DNA of 64,000 nt from Candidatus Thiodiazotropha sp. 'RUGA' (GCA_016842065.1 JAEPDS010000004.1:151518-215517), one strand, 5' to 3'; shown: positions 1 to 7,532, counted from the first letter of the stretch. The notes: generated by a model from the sequence alone, not told the origin. Numbers and translations are program-made.

Positions 1-12
1 TTCGATAGCCAT
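1..12 (-). CDS. dsrC: DsrC, first four codons only (cut by window edge)
   Basis: Only the start codon and three more codons (Met-Ala-Ile-Glu) are inside the window. A GGAGAG ribosome binding site lies a few bases upstream on the minus strand. The start matches the usual DsrC N-terminus, and the position after dsrH is where dsrC sits in sulfur oxidisers (dsrA-B-E-F-H-C). DsrC is the small sulfur-carrier substrate of DsrAB, loaded through the DsrEFH complex. The identification rests on context and four residues; the functional C-terminal cysteines cannot be seen. Confidence 0.75.
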
Positions 13-55
13 ATTTTCTCTCCAAATTACGTTACAGAGTTGTTCAGTAAACTAA

Positions 56-361
56 TCAGACCCAAGCCTGTACTTTGTCGTTCTCCGCAGAGAGGGCGAC
101 AAACTTGGCATAGTCCACGATTTCGATACCATCAACGACCTTGTCTTCAGCGACACCGCGCGCTTTCAGGTCGGGGCCCAGTACATAGAAGCTGACACCG
201 CTGGCTGCGGCTATCTTGTCAGCGATCGCTGTGCCTTTGATCGCACCATAGATACCATCTTCATACATCAGCACGGCACTGCCCTGTTTGGCATAGCCCA
301 GACAGCTGTCCATAGAAGACTTCTCGAAAGGTGATTTATTGACTGTGTGTAGCGTGCTCAT
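56..361 (-). CDS. dsrH: DsrH, subunit of the DsrEFH sulfurtransferase
   Basis: This 101-aa cytoplasmic protein belongs to the DsrH/TusB family. With DsrE and DsrF it forms the hexameric persulfide carrier that hands sulfur from TusA-like donors to DsrC in reverse dissimilatory sulfur oxidation. Cys20 is present, the position of the conserved cysteine in Allochromatium DsrH. I start at the ATG at 361, preceded by a GGGG-type binding site, rather than a TTG two codons upstream. It lies 15 bp after dsrF and just before dsrC in one transcription unit. Confidence 0.95.
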   Translation of the reverse strand: MSTLHTVNKSPFEKSSMDSCLGYAKQGSAVLMYEDGIYGAIKGTAIADKIAAASGVSFYVLGPDLKARGVAEDKVVDGIEIVDYAKFVALSAENDKVQAWV

Positions 362-376
362 TATCAATACCCCAAA

Positions 377-787
377 TTAGAAGCTAAACATGACATCTTG
401 TTCTTCCATGATGTCTGCCAATTCAGCACGACTCACAACTTTGATCGAATCCTTCTCGGCCCAATCATCGTCTTCGTCTTCATAGGTGAGCGGCATCAGG
501 TCATCAAGTGTCAGACCACGCTCTTCGAGAGACTCTTTCTCGACGAACAGCTTGGTCACATCGTAATCACCCAGTGCCTGGTATGTTGGGGAGAAGTTCT
601 TCATGTCCACCTCAGCGGTGTCCTGCCCCTTTACCAACTGATATACACCGTCATCCAGGAAAGCCAGACTTACGTCCTGGTCAAACGCTGCCCCAATCAA
701 CACAACTTCCAGTGACTCCCAGGCATAGATGGTGCCATAGGGAGCACGGCGGTTGAGGTACATGAATTTTTTAATCTGCTCAGACAT
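377..787 (-). CDS. dsrF: DsrF, subunit of the DsrEFH sulfurtransferase
   Basis: A 136-aa DsrF/TusC family protein. It has the typical N-terminal fold with the motif RRAPYG near residue 14 and an acidic C-terminal half. There is no cysteine, as expected for DsrF, so it is a structural member of the complex. I start at the ATG at 787, six bases after AGAGG, instead of a TTG two codons earlier. The gene sits between dsrE and dsrH with short gaps, in the classical operon order. Confidence 0.95.
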   Translation of the reverse strand: MSEQIKKFMYLNRRAPYGTIYAWESLEVVLIGAAFDQDVSLAFLDDGVYQLVKGQDTAEVDMKNFSPTYQALGDYDVTKLFVEKESLEERGLTLDDLMPLTYEDEDDDWAEKDSIKVVSRAELADIMEEQDVMFSF

Positions 788-803
788 GATCAACCTCTAT
801 GCT

Positions 804-1196
804 TTAATCACCGAAAACCACCAGTCGCTCGGACTGAATGCCCGCTTCGACCAACTGCCCGAGACCGGAGATACGAAAGTTGTCAGCGATGTTTTCAGCG
901 TCCTTTCCGTTACGCTGCATCTCACCTTCATCAACGATGCCGCGACGCTGGGCTGCTGCAACGCAGACAACCATGTCGAGATCGTATTTTTTCGCCAGTT
1001 CCGACCACCGGTTGACGATATTACGATCATCCTGTGGCGGGGTTGTGAGCTTGGTACCGTTATTCACACCGTCGTGATAGAAGAAGACACGCATCACTTC
1101 GTGCCCACTTTCCAGCGCGGCTTTGGTGAACTGGTACGCTGAGTCCGTAGCCTGATGTTGGTACGGACCTTCATTTACCTGAATCGCAAATTTCAT
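804..1196 (-). CDS. dsrE: DsrE, catalytic subunit of the DsrEFH sulfurtransferase
   Basis: A 130-aa DsrE/TusD family protein. Cys78 in the context DMVVCVAAAQRRG is the conserved persulfide-carrying cysteine that transfers sulfur to DsrC. An AGGAAGG binding site lies before the ATG. dsrEFH together with dsrC marks oxidative (sulfur-oxidising) use of DsrAB rather than sulfate reduction. The gene lies 44 bp downstream of dsrB and 16 bp before dsrF, so cotranscription is expected. Confidence 0.96.
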   Translation of the reverse strand: MKFAIQVNEGPYQHQATDSAYQFTKAALESGHEVMRVFFYHDGVNNGTKLTTPPQDDRNIVNRWSELAKKYDLDMVVCVAAAQRRGIVDEGEMQRNGKDAENIADNFRISGLGQLVEAGIQSERLVVFGD

Positions 1197-1240
1197 CAGT
1201 ATGACCTTCCTGTTAATTGCCTATACAAATGCAGCCGTTC

Positions 1241-2311
1241 TTAGAAACGGATGTGAGCAGAGGCATTCAGGTTGCTACGACCACCACGCCAGTTATCGAT
1301 GTGATACTTGGTGAAAGGCAGACCGGTCTTCTCGAAGAATTTTGGCCAACCGATGCGATCAGCCCACTCACCGATGCGTTCCCAATCCTTGGCGTCTTCT
1401 TTATAAGCGCTGAGGATCTGCTTAACGATGGTAGAAACTTCAGGCCAACGTGGTGGGTTGTTCGGTACGCCGGCAGCTACCAGTTTATGGAAGGTCGGCT
1501 TGGAACGGGCATTGGAGTTCTTACCACCCACCCAGATCGCGAACTTGGAGTGCTCTGGGTCGTTGATCTGCATTGGCGGACATGGCGGAAAGCAGGCGCC
1601 GCAGCAGATACATTTCTTTTCGTCAACTTCCAGAGAAGGCTTACCGTTAACCATCGCAGGACGAATCGCAGCAACCGGGCAACGGGCAACAACCGAAGGA
1701 CGCTCACAAACATTGGCCACTTGGCTGTGATCAATCTTCGGCGGCTTGGTGTGCTGGATGTTGATCGCGATATCGCCCTGGCCACCACAGTTGATCTGGC
1801 AGCAAGAGGTGGTGATACGCACACGGTTAGGCATCTCTTCCTTTACGAAATCGTCGTAGAGGTCATCCATCAGTGCTTTTACAGCACCGGATGCATCGGT
1901 ACCCGGGATGTCGCAGTGCAACCAACCCTGGGTGTGAGAGATCATGGAGACCGAAGGACCGGTACCACCGATCGGGAAGCCTTCCTCATTCAGTTTATCG
2001 ATCAGCGGCTGAACCTTGGATTCATCACCGACCATGTACTCGATGTTGGAACGGATGGTGAAGCGAACGTAGCCTTCCGCATACTCATCTGCAATGTCCA
2101 TCAGCTTACGAATGGTGTAGAGATCCATCTGACGCTGAGTACCGGCACGCACTGTCCAGATACTGTCACCACTCTTGGCAACATGACGCAGGACACCAGG
2201 ACGCAGGCGCTCATGCCAGGACCATTGGCCATAGTTTTTCTTCAGGACGGGGTGCAAGTAGGGCTCCATCTCCGGGACGCCACTCTCGATCGGCATACGA
2301 GGTTCCGACAT
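1241..2311 (-). CDS. dsrB: Dissimilatory sulfite reductase beta subunit (reverse type)
   Basis: 356 aa. The order is an N-terminal sulfite reductase ferredoxin-like half, the SCCQINCGG segment (about residues 190-200) that contributes to the cofactor site, and an inserted ferredoxin domain with CPVAAI and CICCGACFPPC cluster motifs. It pairs with DsrA as the alpha2beta2 siroheme enzyme that oxidises DsrC-bound sulfane sulfur to sulfite in the cytoplasm. I use the ATG at 2311 because GGAGGT lies five bases upstream; a TTG at 2323 overlaps that binding site. It follows dsrA by about 100 bp. Confidence 0.97.
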   Translation of the reverse strand: MSEPRMPIESGVPEMEPYLHPVLKKNYGQWSWHERLRPGVLRHVAKSGDSIWTVRAGTQRQMDLYTIRKLMDIADEYAEGYVRFTIRSNIEYMVGDESKVQPLIDKLNEEGFPIGGTGPSVSMISHTQGWLHCDIPGTDASGAVKALMDDLYDDFVKEEMPNRVRITTSCCQINCGGQGDIAINIQHTKPPKIDHSQVANVCERPSVVARCPVAAIRPAMVNGKPSLEVDEKKCICCGACFPPCPPMQINDPEHSKFAIWVGGKNSNARSKPTFHKLVAAGVPNNPPRWPEVSTIVKQILSAYKEDAKDWERIGEWADRIGWPKFFEKTGLPFTKYHIDNWRGGRSNLNASAHIRF

Positions 2312-2415
2312 ACCTACCTCCAAAAAAATAGGGTAATTGATTCGTTTTTAGGGGCATCCGGGCGATCCCGGTGCCCCCATTGAAAACTGCTGCTTTCAGT
2401 CAGCAGAAGACAAAA

Positions 2416-3657
2416 TTATTGCGCTTTACGTTCAGCCCATTTGCCCGCTTCTTCATCCCAGCCATCCATGCGGACATAGGGATTCATACGCGGACGCTCG
2501 ATCATATTAGGATCGATATCCAGGCCGACGCCTTCGAGGAAGTTGACCAAGCCGATACGCTCGATCATCTCACCGGTACGCTCATGCTCCAGCGCATTCT
2601 CTGCGAAGAAGTCGAGGATCTCGGTGGCCAGCTCTTCCAGGGTTTCAAAGTCCTCATCAGACTCAAGCTTCATGAAAGGTACGATAACCGTACCCATCAG
2701 GTCGCCGATCTTCAGAGTACGCTTACCGCCGCACAGCAGGGTAACGCCTTTGTCGTCGCCGGGAGAGAGCGCTTTGTTCATCACGTTGATGCAGTGCATG
2801 CAACGGACGCAGGAGGGGTTGTCCACTGCCAGGGTGTCGTCATCATTCAATGACAGGGCCTGGGTTGGGCAACGGGTGATCACATTGTCGATAACATATT
2901 TGCGACCTTTCTCGCCGACGAATTTTTTCACTTCGTCCTGATCGACTTTCATGTCATCGCGCCAGGTACCAATGGTAGCCAAGTCAGCACGCTGTACAGA
3001 GTTCATGCAGTCATTCGGGCAACCGGAGACTTTATATTTGAACTTGTAAGGCAGTGCTGGGCGATGCATATCGTCAAGGGCGTTGTTGACCAGCATGCGC
3101 ATGGTACGACCCTCGTCGAAGCATGAGTTTTCGCAGCGTGCCGCACCAACACAGGACATTCCGGTACGTACCGCAGGACCGGCACCACCGAGATCAAAAC
3201 CCATTTCGTTGATCTCGTCGAATGCAGGCTGAACGTTGTCAGTGGTACAACCCTGGAACATGATGTCGCCAGACTGACCATGGAACGCAATCAAACCGGA
3301 ACCGTACTTTTCCCAGATATCGCAGAATTTGCGAATGGTGTCGGTATCGTAGTGCATGCCAGGAGGCGGCATGACACGCAGAGTGTGGAATTCAGCAGCG
3401 GCAGGGAACAGTGCCTGGCCGTCATCACCTTTCAATTCGGTAAAACGGGGAATGATACCACCGCCGTAGCCGATAACGCCCACAGTACCACCTTTCCAGT
3501 AGCCTTTGCGGGTTTCGTAAGAAGTCTCCAGCTGACCAAGCAGGTCAACCATCATATCGTTGTCTTTGGCGAGGCGCTTGAGGCCGGTAACGAATGAGGG
3601 CCAAGGGCCACTCTCCAGCTGATCAAGCATGGGGGTATCATGCATCTGTTTTGCCAT
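2416..3657 (-). CDS. dsrA: Dissimilatory sulfite reductase alpha subunit (reverse type)
   Basis: 413 aa, first gene of the operon. The coupled siroheme-[4Fe-4S] ligands are visible as Cys169-x5-Cys175 (CVGAARC) and Cys213-x3-Cys217 (CPNDC). A ferredoxin insert has Cys263 and the CVRCMHC motif at 283-289. I start at 3657: a GGGAG site lies eight bases upstream, whereas the ATG at 3672 overlaps that site and has none of its own. The protein resembles DsrA of purple and chemotrophic sulfur bacteria, and the presence of dsrEFH supports oxidative direction. Confidence 0.97.
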   Translation of the reverse strand: MAKQMHDTPMLDQLESGPWPSFVTGLKRLAKDNDMMVDLLGQLETSYETRKGYWKGGTVGVIGYGGGIIPRFTELKGDDGQALFPAAAEFHTLRVMPPPGMHYDTDTIRKFCDIWEKYGSGLIAFHGQSGDIMFQGCTTDNVQPAFDEINEMGFDLGGAGPAVRTGMSCVGAARCENSCFDEGRTMRMLVNNALDDMHRPALPYKFKYKVSGCPNDCMNSVQRADLATIGTWRDDMKVDQDEVKKFVGEKGRKYVIDNVITRCPTQALSLNDDDTLAVDNPSCVRCMHCINVMNKALSPGDDKGVTLLCGGKRTLKIGDLMGTVIVPFMKLESDEDFETLEELATEILDFFAENALEHERTGEMIERIGLVNFLEGVGLDIDPNMIERPRMNPYVRMDGWDEEAGKWAERKAQ

Positions 3658-3850
3658 CACTGTTTCTCCCAATGGTCGTTTATCGAGGTCGTCAGCATTT
3701 TCTACATCCTAATTTTTCTTGGCTGAGAACCAAGTTGTAGAATCTGGCCACCGACCCGCAATCTTAACCTCACAGGCAGGGCCTGTTTCTACTGGCCGAC
3801 AAGTTTAGAGTTTCCTAATGCTCACCCATATCCTTCCGATGGGAGAGACA

Positions 3851-3881
3851 GGGATAGAAACATCTATCCCAAATGGGATAG
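3851..3881. promoter_or_regulatory. Repeated GGGATAG / CTATCCC dyad upstream of dsrA
   Basis: GGGATAG occurs at 3851-3857, its complement CTATCCC at 3864-3870, and GGGATAG again at 3875-3881. The right pair forms a perfect dyad CTATCCCA-AA-TGGGATAG (3864-3881). A further TATCCCA is at 3983-3989 and a GGGATAG at 5839-5845, before rspA. The arrangement looks like a cluster of regulator half-sites or a switchable hairpin about 200 bp upstream of dsrA. The binding protein is unknown. Confidence 0.4.
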
Positions 3882-3963
3882 GTAATCAGCGTTCAACAAG
3901 CATAATTTAAACGCTGTTAGCTGTATAACTTCCGCAATCACAGCGAGTTATAAACCATTCTCA

Positions 3964-3983
3964 ATTTACTCGATTAAGTAAAT
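3964..3983. promoter_or_regulatory. ATTTACT-N6-AGTAAAT dyad
   Basis: A perfect inverted repeat of 7-bp arms around 6 bp, in A+T-rich DNA about 130 bp before the first plus-strand ORF. It has the size of an operator for a dimeric regulator. Nothing in the window identifies the regulator, and a chance match in A+T-rich sequence is possible. Confidence 0.25.
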
Positions 3984-4110
3984 ATCCCATTATTTTTTTA
4001 GGGGAGAGATTTACACGATTTCACTGCAAATAGGACTTGAACCCAACTTAAGCATATTGTTCAATAGTAATATCCTAGCGTTTTACTAAGTAATTAAACG
4101 GATAAAAAGT

Positions 4111-4287
4111 ATGCTGTACCTGAGCGAGATCATGATGCAACATCCAGAGGTTGAGAACTTTGAGCAACTGCTGAGTGTTGTCAAAGAGCGATCGAAAACG
4201 GAGGTATTCTTCCGTATCGACGTCAAACCACCCTTTGCAGATACCCCTGAGAATTGGGAAGATCGCCTTGAAGCAGCCTTCACCTAG
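4111..4287 (+). CDS. Small hypothetical protein, 58 aa
   Basis: An ATG-to-TAG frame of 58 codons that starts MLYLSEIMMQHPEVENF and ends NWEDRLEAAFT. It has no membrane segment and no cysteine, is slightly acidic, and is probably helical at both ends. It lies 53 bp before the 236-aa gene, on the same strand, and would be the first gene of the group divergent from dsrA. The binding site is weak (A-rich stretch before the ATG). I do not recognise the family; coding status is plausible, not proven. Confidence 0.5.
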   Translation: MLYLSEIMMQHPEVENFEQLLSVVKERSKTEVFFRIDVKPPFADTPENWEDRLEAAFT

Positions 4288-4340
4288 GCACTCAGGGCAA
4301 GCAAAGGCAACAGAACAAAACTTATCAAGGGCAGAGATCT

Positions 4341-5051
4341 GTGAAGTATTTGGAATCAGAAACCTTTCTCGGAGACAGCGAAAGCGCTGAAGATGCTGTC
4401 AAATCAAGCAAGCTTCTCGAAGTTAAGCTGCAGGAGATCCGCCAACAACTCGAGGCGCTCGATACAGACAGTGTCTCTGCACAACGCCTCTCACTGGAGA
4501 TTGAGAGCTGCTATATCCTGCTCGATCTGGATCGCAACGATGAAGCCTGGCAGATCGCCAAGCGCGTGTTTGACGGAGCGCTCGCATCTGAGCTCTGGCT
4601 GGCGGCGGTGGAGGCGTGTGACGTGCTCTACCAGGCGGAGAAGGAAGATGGTCCCAAAGCGCTGGCTCACGGTATCTGGCTGGGGGTCACCTTTCCCGTC
4701 GACCCTGAACTCAGCGTAGCCATGTTGCAGCATCTGATCGACGAAACACCGGATAAATCGGATGGCGCTGCGGTGGCGGCGGCAACCGCCTGCTACATCG
4801 TCGACCTGCGTGCCGAGGGGCAGACCCAGGAAGACCTCAGGTTTTTCACCAACCAGCTGATGGGCCAGGTTGCCAGACGCCACAGCCAGGTGGAAGAACA
4901 GGAGATCTTCGATTTCTGGGTGGAGCGCATGGAGCTGGACGATCCGGCCAAATTTCTCCCCCGGCTGGCCACGGTGCTCGATGTGATCATCGATGGAGAC
5001 TGGTGGTATGACCGGGATGACTTGCGCAGTAAAATACCGGCAGAAGCCTGA
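4341..5051 (+). CDS. Uncharacterised helical protein next to the Cas6-like gene
   Basis: 236 aa from a GTG start, with AAGGG about nine bases upstream. The protein reads as helix throughout: a charged heptad-like N-terminus (about 15-60), then TPR-like helical hairpins (about 60-190), and a C-terminal Trp-rich segment DGDWWYDRDD. There are no catalytic motifs, signal peptide or membrane segments. Its stop is 12 bp before the Cas6-like start, so the two are almost certainly cotranscribed and may act together. I do not recognise a named family. Confidence 0.8.
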   Translation: MKYLESETFLGDSESAEDAVKSSKLLEVKLQEIRQQLEALDTDSVSAQRLSLEIESCYILLDLDRNDEAWQIAKRVFDGALASELWLAAVEACDVLYQAEKEDGPKALAHGIWLGVTFPVDPELSVAMLQHLIDETPDKSDGAAVAAATACYIVDLRAEGQTQEDLRFFTNQLMGQVARRHSQVEEQEIFDFWVERMELDDPAKFLPRLATVLDVIIDGDWWYDRDDLRSKIPAEA

Positions 5052-5063
5052 TTGGAGTTGAAT

Positions 5064-5723
5064 ATGTTCTGGCAGGAAGAGCAGGATGAGGAACGGTTTG
5101 TCGTCCCGGACAATGTCCTGGATCTGCTGTTCAAGATCAACTGCCCCACCCTTCCCATCGATCACGCCTGGGCTTTGTCGCAGGCAATCCAGCAGGCCCT
5201 GCCCTGGTTTGCCGATGAACCGAATGCCGGTCTGCATCTGATCTACGGGGCGGATTCGGGTAACGGCTGGGAGCGTCCATCCGGCGGCGACCAACTGCTC
5301 TATCTGTCGAGACGCACGCCACTGGCACTGCGCCTGCCCAACCGTCGCATTGAGGATGCCCAGGTACTCAGCGGACAGACCCTGGACATCGACGGCCACA
5401 CGCTGGAGATCGGTAAATCCCATACCCGTCTGCTCGGCATGACCACGACCCTCTATTGCCGCCATCTGCTCGCCTCGGAGAATCAGTCGGAAGATGAATT
5501 CCTGCAGCAATCGGTGGATCAGCTGAAAGCCCTTAATCTGAGTTTTAAAAAGGTGCTTTGCGGCAAAGGGGAACAGTTTGAGACACCGGAGGGACCGCTG
5601 AATACGCAAAGCCTGATGGTGGCAGGCCTACCCCTGGATGATGCCGTCACACTCCAGGAGGAGGGGTTGGGGCCATTACGCACTCGCGGCTTTGGCTTGT
5701 TTAATCCACACAAGACTGTTTAA
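5064..5723 (+). CDS. Cas6/Cmx6-like RNA endonuclease homologue, orphan
   Basis: 219 aa. It resembles the Cas6 variant named Cmx6 (type I-MYXAN): an N-terminal LPIDHAW motif with His34, the LALRLPNRRI and GQTLDIDGHTLEIG strands of the first RAMP domain, CGKGEQF in the second, and a C-terminal glycine-rich loop GLGPLRTRGFGLFNPHK (201-217), which is the Cas6 RNA-binding signature. Cas6 enzymes cut CRISPR repeat RNA. No array and no other cas gene is visible in the window, so the target is unknown. The ATG at 5064 has TTGGAG six bases upstream. The identification is from memory of family motifs. Confidence 0.75.
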   Translation: MFWQEEQDEERFVVPDNVLDLLFKINCPTLPIDHAWALSQAIQQALPWFADEPNAGLHLIYGADSGNGWERPSGGDQLLYLSRRTPLALRLPNRRIEDAQVLSGQTLDIDGHTLEIGKSHTRLLGMTTTLYCRHLLASENQSEDEFLQQSVDQLKALNLSFKKVLCGKGEQFETPEGPLNTQSLMVAGLPLDDAVTLQEEGLGPLRTRGFGLFNPHKTV

Positions 5724-5875
5724 GATTACAGGCTGCAAATTCACCGCTTGGCCGGATTTGTCTCCAAGAGATGGATACTGAGAGAGCAACCCGGTGCTGA
5801 GCGGGACAGAGAATTCCAAAAGCAAAATTTGATGTAACGGGATAGAGTGTCTCGTGATTTAGTTAGGAGAGATCA

Positions 5876-6220
5876 ATGTCATATGAAGTAAACGGTAATA
5901 CAATCGAAGCCGATGCGAACGGCTATCTGGTCAATTTGACCGATTGGAGTGAAGATGTGGCCAAGGCCATTGCTGAGCAGGAAGGTGTAAGCCTGTCTGA
6001 AAAGGCATGGGAAATCATCAACTTTCTGCGCGATGAGTATATTAACAATAGCGGCAATCAGCCTAACGAGCGGAATATGGTCAAGCACTTCAAAGGTGTC
6101 TGGACCGATCAGGGCAAGGTGGATGCGAAAGCACTCTACATCCACTTCCCCAAAGGCCCGGCCAAGCAGGCAAGTAAGATTGCCGGCCTGCCTGAAACCA
6201 AACGTAAAGGCGGTTATTAA
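5876..6220 (+). CDS. DsrC-family protein without cysteines (RspA type)
   Basis: 114 aa, with the TusE/DsrC fold signature: GYLVNLTDWSEDVA near the start, WEIINFLRDEY in the middle, and PKGPAKQASKIAGLP near the end. True DsrC has Cys in the QAC position and a second, penultimate Cys. Here Ser100 replaces the first, and the tail ends ETKRKGGY. The whole protein lacks cysteine, so it cannot carry sulfur as DsrC does. Cysteine-free homologues are classed as RspA, presumed regulatory. TTAGGAGAG lies before the ATG. It is 152 bp downstream of the Cas6-like gene and may have its own promoter. Confidence 0.9.
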   Translation: MSYEVNGNTIEADANGYLVNLTDWSEDVAKAIAEQEGVSLSEKAWEIINFLRDEYINNSGNQPNERNMVKHFKGVWTDQGKVDAKALYIHFPKGPAKQASKIAGLPETKRKGGY

Positions 6221-6247
6221 GCCGCTCGATCCGAGTTGAAAAACGAT

Positions 6248-6271
6248 GGGGTGTGGGACCTCTCACACCCC
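6248..6271 (+). terminator. Hairpin downstream of the RspA gene
   Basis: GGGGTGTG and CACACCCC (8-bp perfect stem, 8-base loop) lie 28 bp after the stop codon. There is no T-run after it, so it is either an imperfect terminator or an RNA 3'-end stabiliser. Confidence 0.45.
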
Positions 6272-6411
6272 CCTATTCCCACCATTGCTCATCTTCCGAC
6301 GCGACTTTCGGAACTCAGGGTCCAGTTCGGGCCGCTTGTGTGGACCCGGCTTTCCGGATGGTAATTTGAACTCCGAAATTTGAGTTCGTATCTGGGCCGA
6401 ATCTATCGAAT

Positions 6412-6443
6412 CATTTGCGTTAATTCGCGTTCATTTGCGGACA
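6412..6443. repeat. Family C periodic repeat, single unit
   Basis: Reads, on the minus strand, as consecutive 10-bp units CGCAAATGAA, CGCGAATTAA, CGCAAATGA. Nearly the same 31-bp string recurs at 49161-49191, and related units occur at 32501-32643 and 60957-60990. It lies in the intergenic gap between rspA and the PKHD hydroxylase gene. Confidence 0.7.
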
Positions 6444-6473
6444 AGCCTTTTTCACCCCCACTCCCGGCCAGTA

Positions 6474-7148
6474 TTAGACATCACTCCACATCCGCAGCAG
6501 ATTGGCATACGACTTATCCACCAACCCGGTAGTCGATTCATCAGGCCGATTCATCAGTAGATCCTCCCTCGCCTGATCAAGTTCGTAAAGCAGTTCCCGC
6601 CGCGCCGGATCGCGCACATAACTCTGTATCCAGGCCAGTGCCACCAACCTTTCGCCCCGGGTCACCTCGGCGACATGATGCAGACTCGACGATGGATAGA
6701 TCACCGCACTGCCCGCCGCCAGCTTGACCTTCTTTTCGCCAAAGGTAGTGCGAATCACCAGCTCGCCCCCTTCGTATGTATCCGGCTCCCGAAGGAAAAT
6801 GGTCATCGAGATATCACTGCGAAATCGCTGACCACTCAGCCCCATGATGGGATCATCCACATGGTCGCCATAGGTCATCCCCGAATGGTATCGGGCAAAG
6901 ATCGGATCAGCCATCCGATAAGGTAGAACCGCTGAACGAAAGCTACCATTCTGCCCCATCGCGCTGGTCAAAATCCGAATCAACAACTCCATCTGTTTCG
7001 GCGAACCTTTCAGCTCCTGATTGTTTTTGACTTTCTGTGCGGCCATGCCGGCTGTCAGCTTGCCATCGACAAACTCTGCATCGGTGAGTATCTGATCGAT
7101 CTTCTGTAGCAGAGCCGAATCGAGTAGACCATCAATTTCCAACAACAT
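6474..7148 (-). CDS. PKHD-type Fe(II)/2-oxoglutarate hydroxylase
   Basis: 224 aa, the usual length for the YbiX/PiuC family. The iron ligands are His96 and Asp98 (YGDHVDD) and His157 (SSLHHVAEVTRGERL), and Arg167 is the expected 2-oxoglutarate anchor. These cytoplasmic oxygenases are often linked to iron uptake, but the substrate is unknown. AGGAG lies before the ATG. The gene follows the receiver-like gene by 9 bp and is probably cotranscribed with it. E. coli YbiX-type proteins have the same double-stranded beta-helix core and C-terminal helical tail. Confidence 0.9.
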   Translation of the reverse strand: MLLEIDGLLDSALLQKIDQILTDAEFVDGKLTAGMAAQKVKNNQELKGSPKQMELLIRILTSAMGQNGSFRSAVLPYRMADPIFARYHSGMTYGDHVDDPIMGLSGQRFRSDISMTIFLREPDTYEGGELVIRTTFGEKKVKLAAGSAVIYPSSSLHHVAEVTRGERLVALAWIQSYVRDPARRELLYELDQAREDLLMNRPDESTTGLVDKSYANLLRMWSDV

Positions 7149-7157
7149 CAGAAACTC

Positions 7158-7532
7158 CTATAGTGATTCCAGGGCCTTTTGCATCGCTTGTTCGTCGACC
7201 GGAAATGTCAGCACCGTATGCACGGCATAACGGGATTTCACCTCTTCCAGACGCTGCAGATATTTAGCGTCGATCAGCACAACGATCCCGGCTTCGATAT
7301 CGTAGCGCTGCAGGGTTGCCAGCAGGGATTCCAGATTACTCATACGATCCCGGAACTGGGGATCGGAGTAGAACTCCGCAACAACCACCCGAGGACGATG
7401 CTTCTTCAGCCAGGACTGGGCCTTGCGCACTGAATTGACCATCTCCACCTTGAAATTGAGACGCTGATAGATGGGGATGAAATTTGGGTAACCTCCCAAT
7501 TCAACCACCGCGAGTAATTCCTGATCTTCCAT
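7158..7532 (-). CDS. Uncharacterised receiver-like protein
   Basis: 124 aa with an alternating strand/helix pattern like a CheY fold: LLAVVELG, RPRVVVAEF, IEAGIVVLID and VHTVLTFPV as successive core strands. The expected phosphorylation site would fall at VVVAEFYSD, but an acidic pocket is not clearly complete, so it may be a pseudo-receiver. It lacks signal peptide and membrane segments. It is immediately upstream of the PKHD hydroxylase gene, which suggests a shared role. The function is unknown. Confidence 0.75.
   Translation of the reverse strand: MEDQELLAVVELGGYPNFIPIYQRLNFKVEMVNSVRKAQSWLKKHRPRVVVAEFYSDPQFRDRMSNLESLLATLQRYDIEAGIVVLIDAKYLQRLEEVKSRYAVHTVLTFPVDEQAMQKALESL

Larger units (their letters stand above)
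3658..4110. promoter_or_regulatory. Divergent regulatory region between dsrA and the Cas6-like group
   Basis: 453 bp without a convincing gene, separating the minus-strand dsr operon from the plus-strand group. It must hold promoters in both directions, but I see no consensus -35/-10 pair that I would place. It contains two symmetric motifs annotated separately (3851-3881 and 3964-3983). The part nearer the plus-strand genes is visibly richer in A+T than the surrounding coding DNA. Confidence 0.5.

Noticed and set aside
3983..3989. A further TATCCCA as part of an extended regulator array
   Set aside because: A single heptamer over 100 bp from the cluster is expected by chance.
5064..5723. 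A CRISPR-Cas locus around the Cas6-like gene
   Set aside because: I found no regularly spaced direct repeats with unique spacers and no cas1, cas2, cas3 or effector gene in the window.
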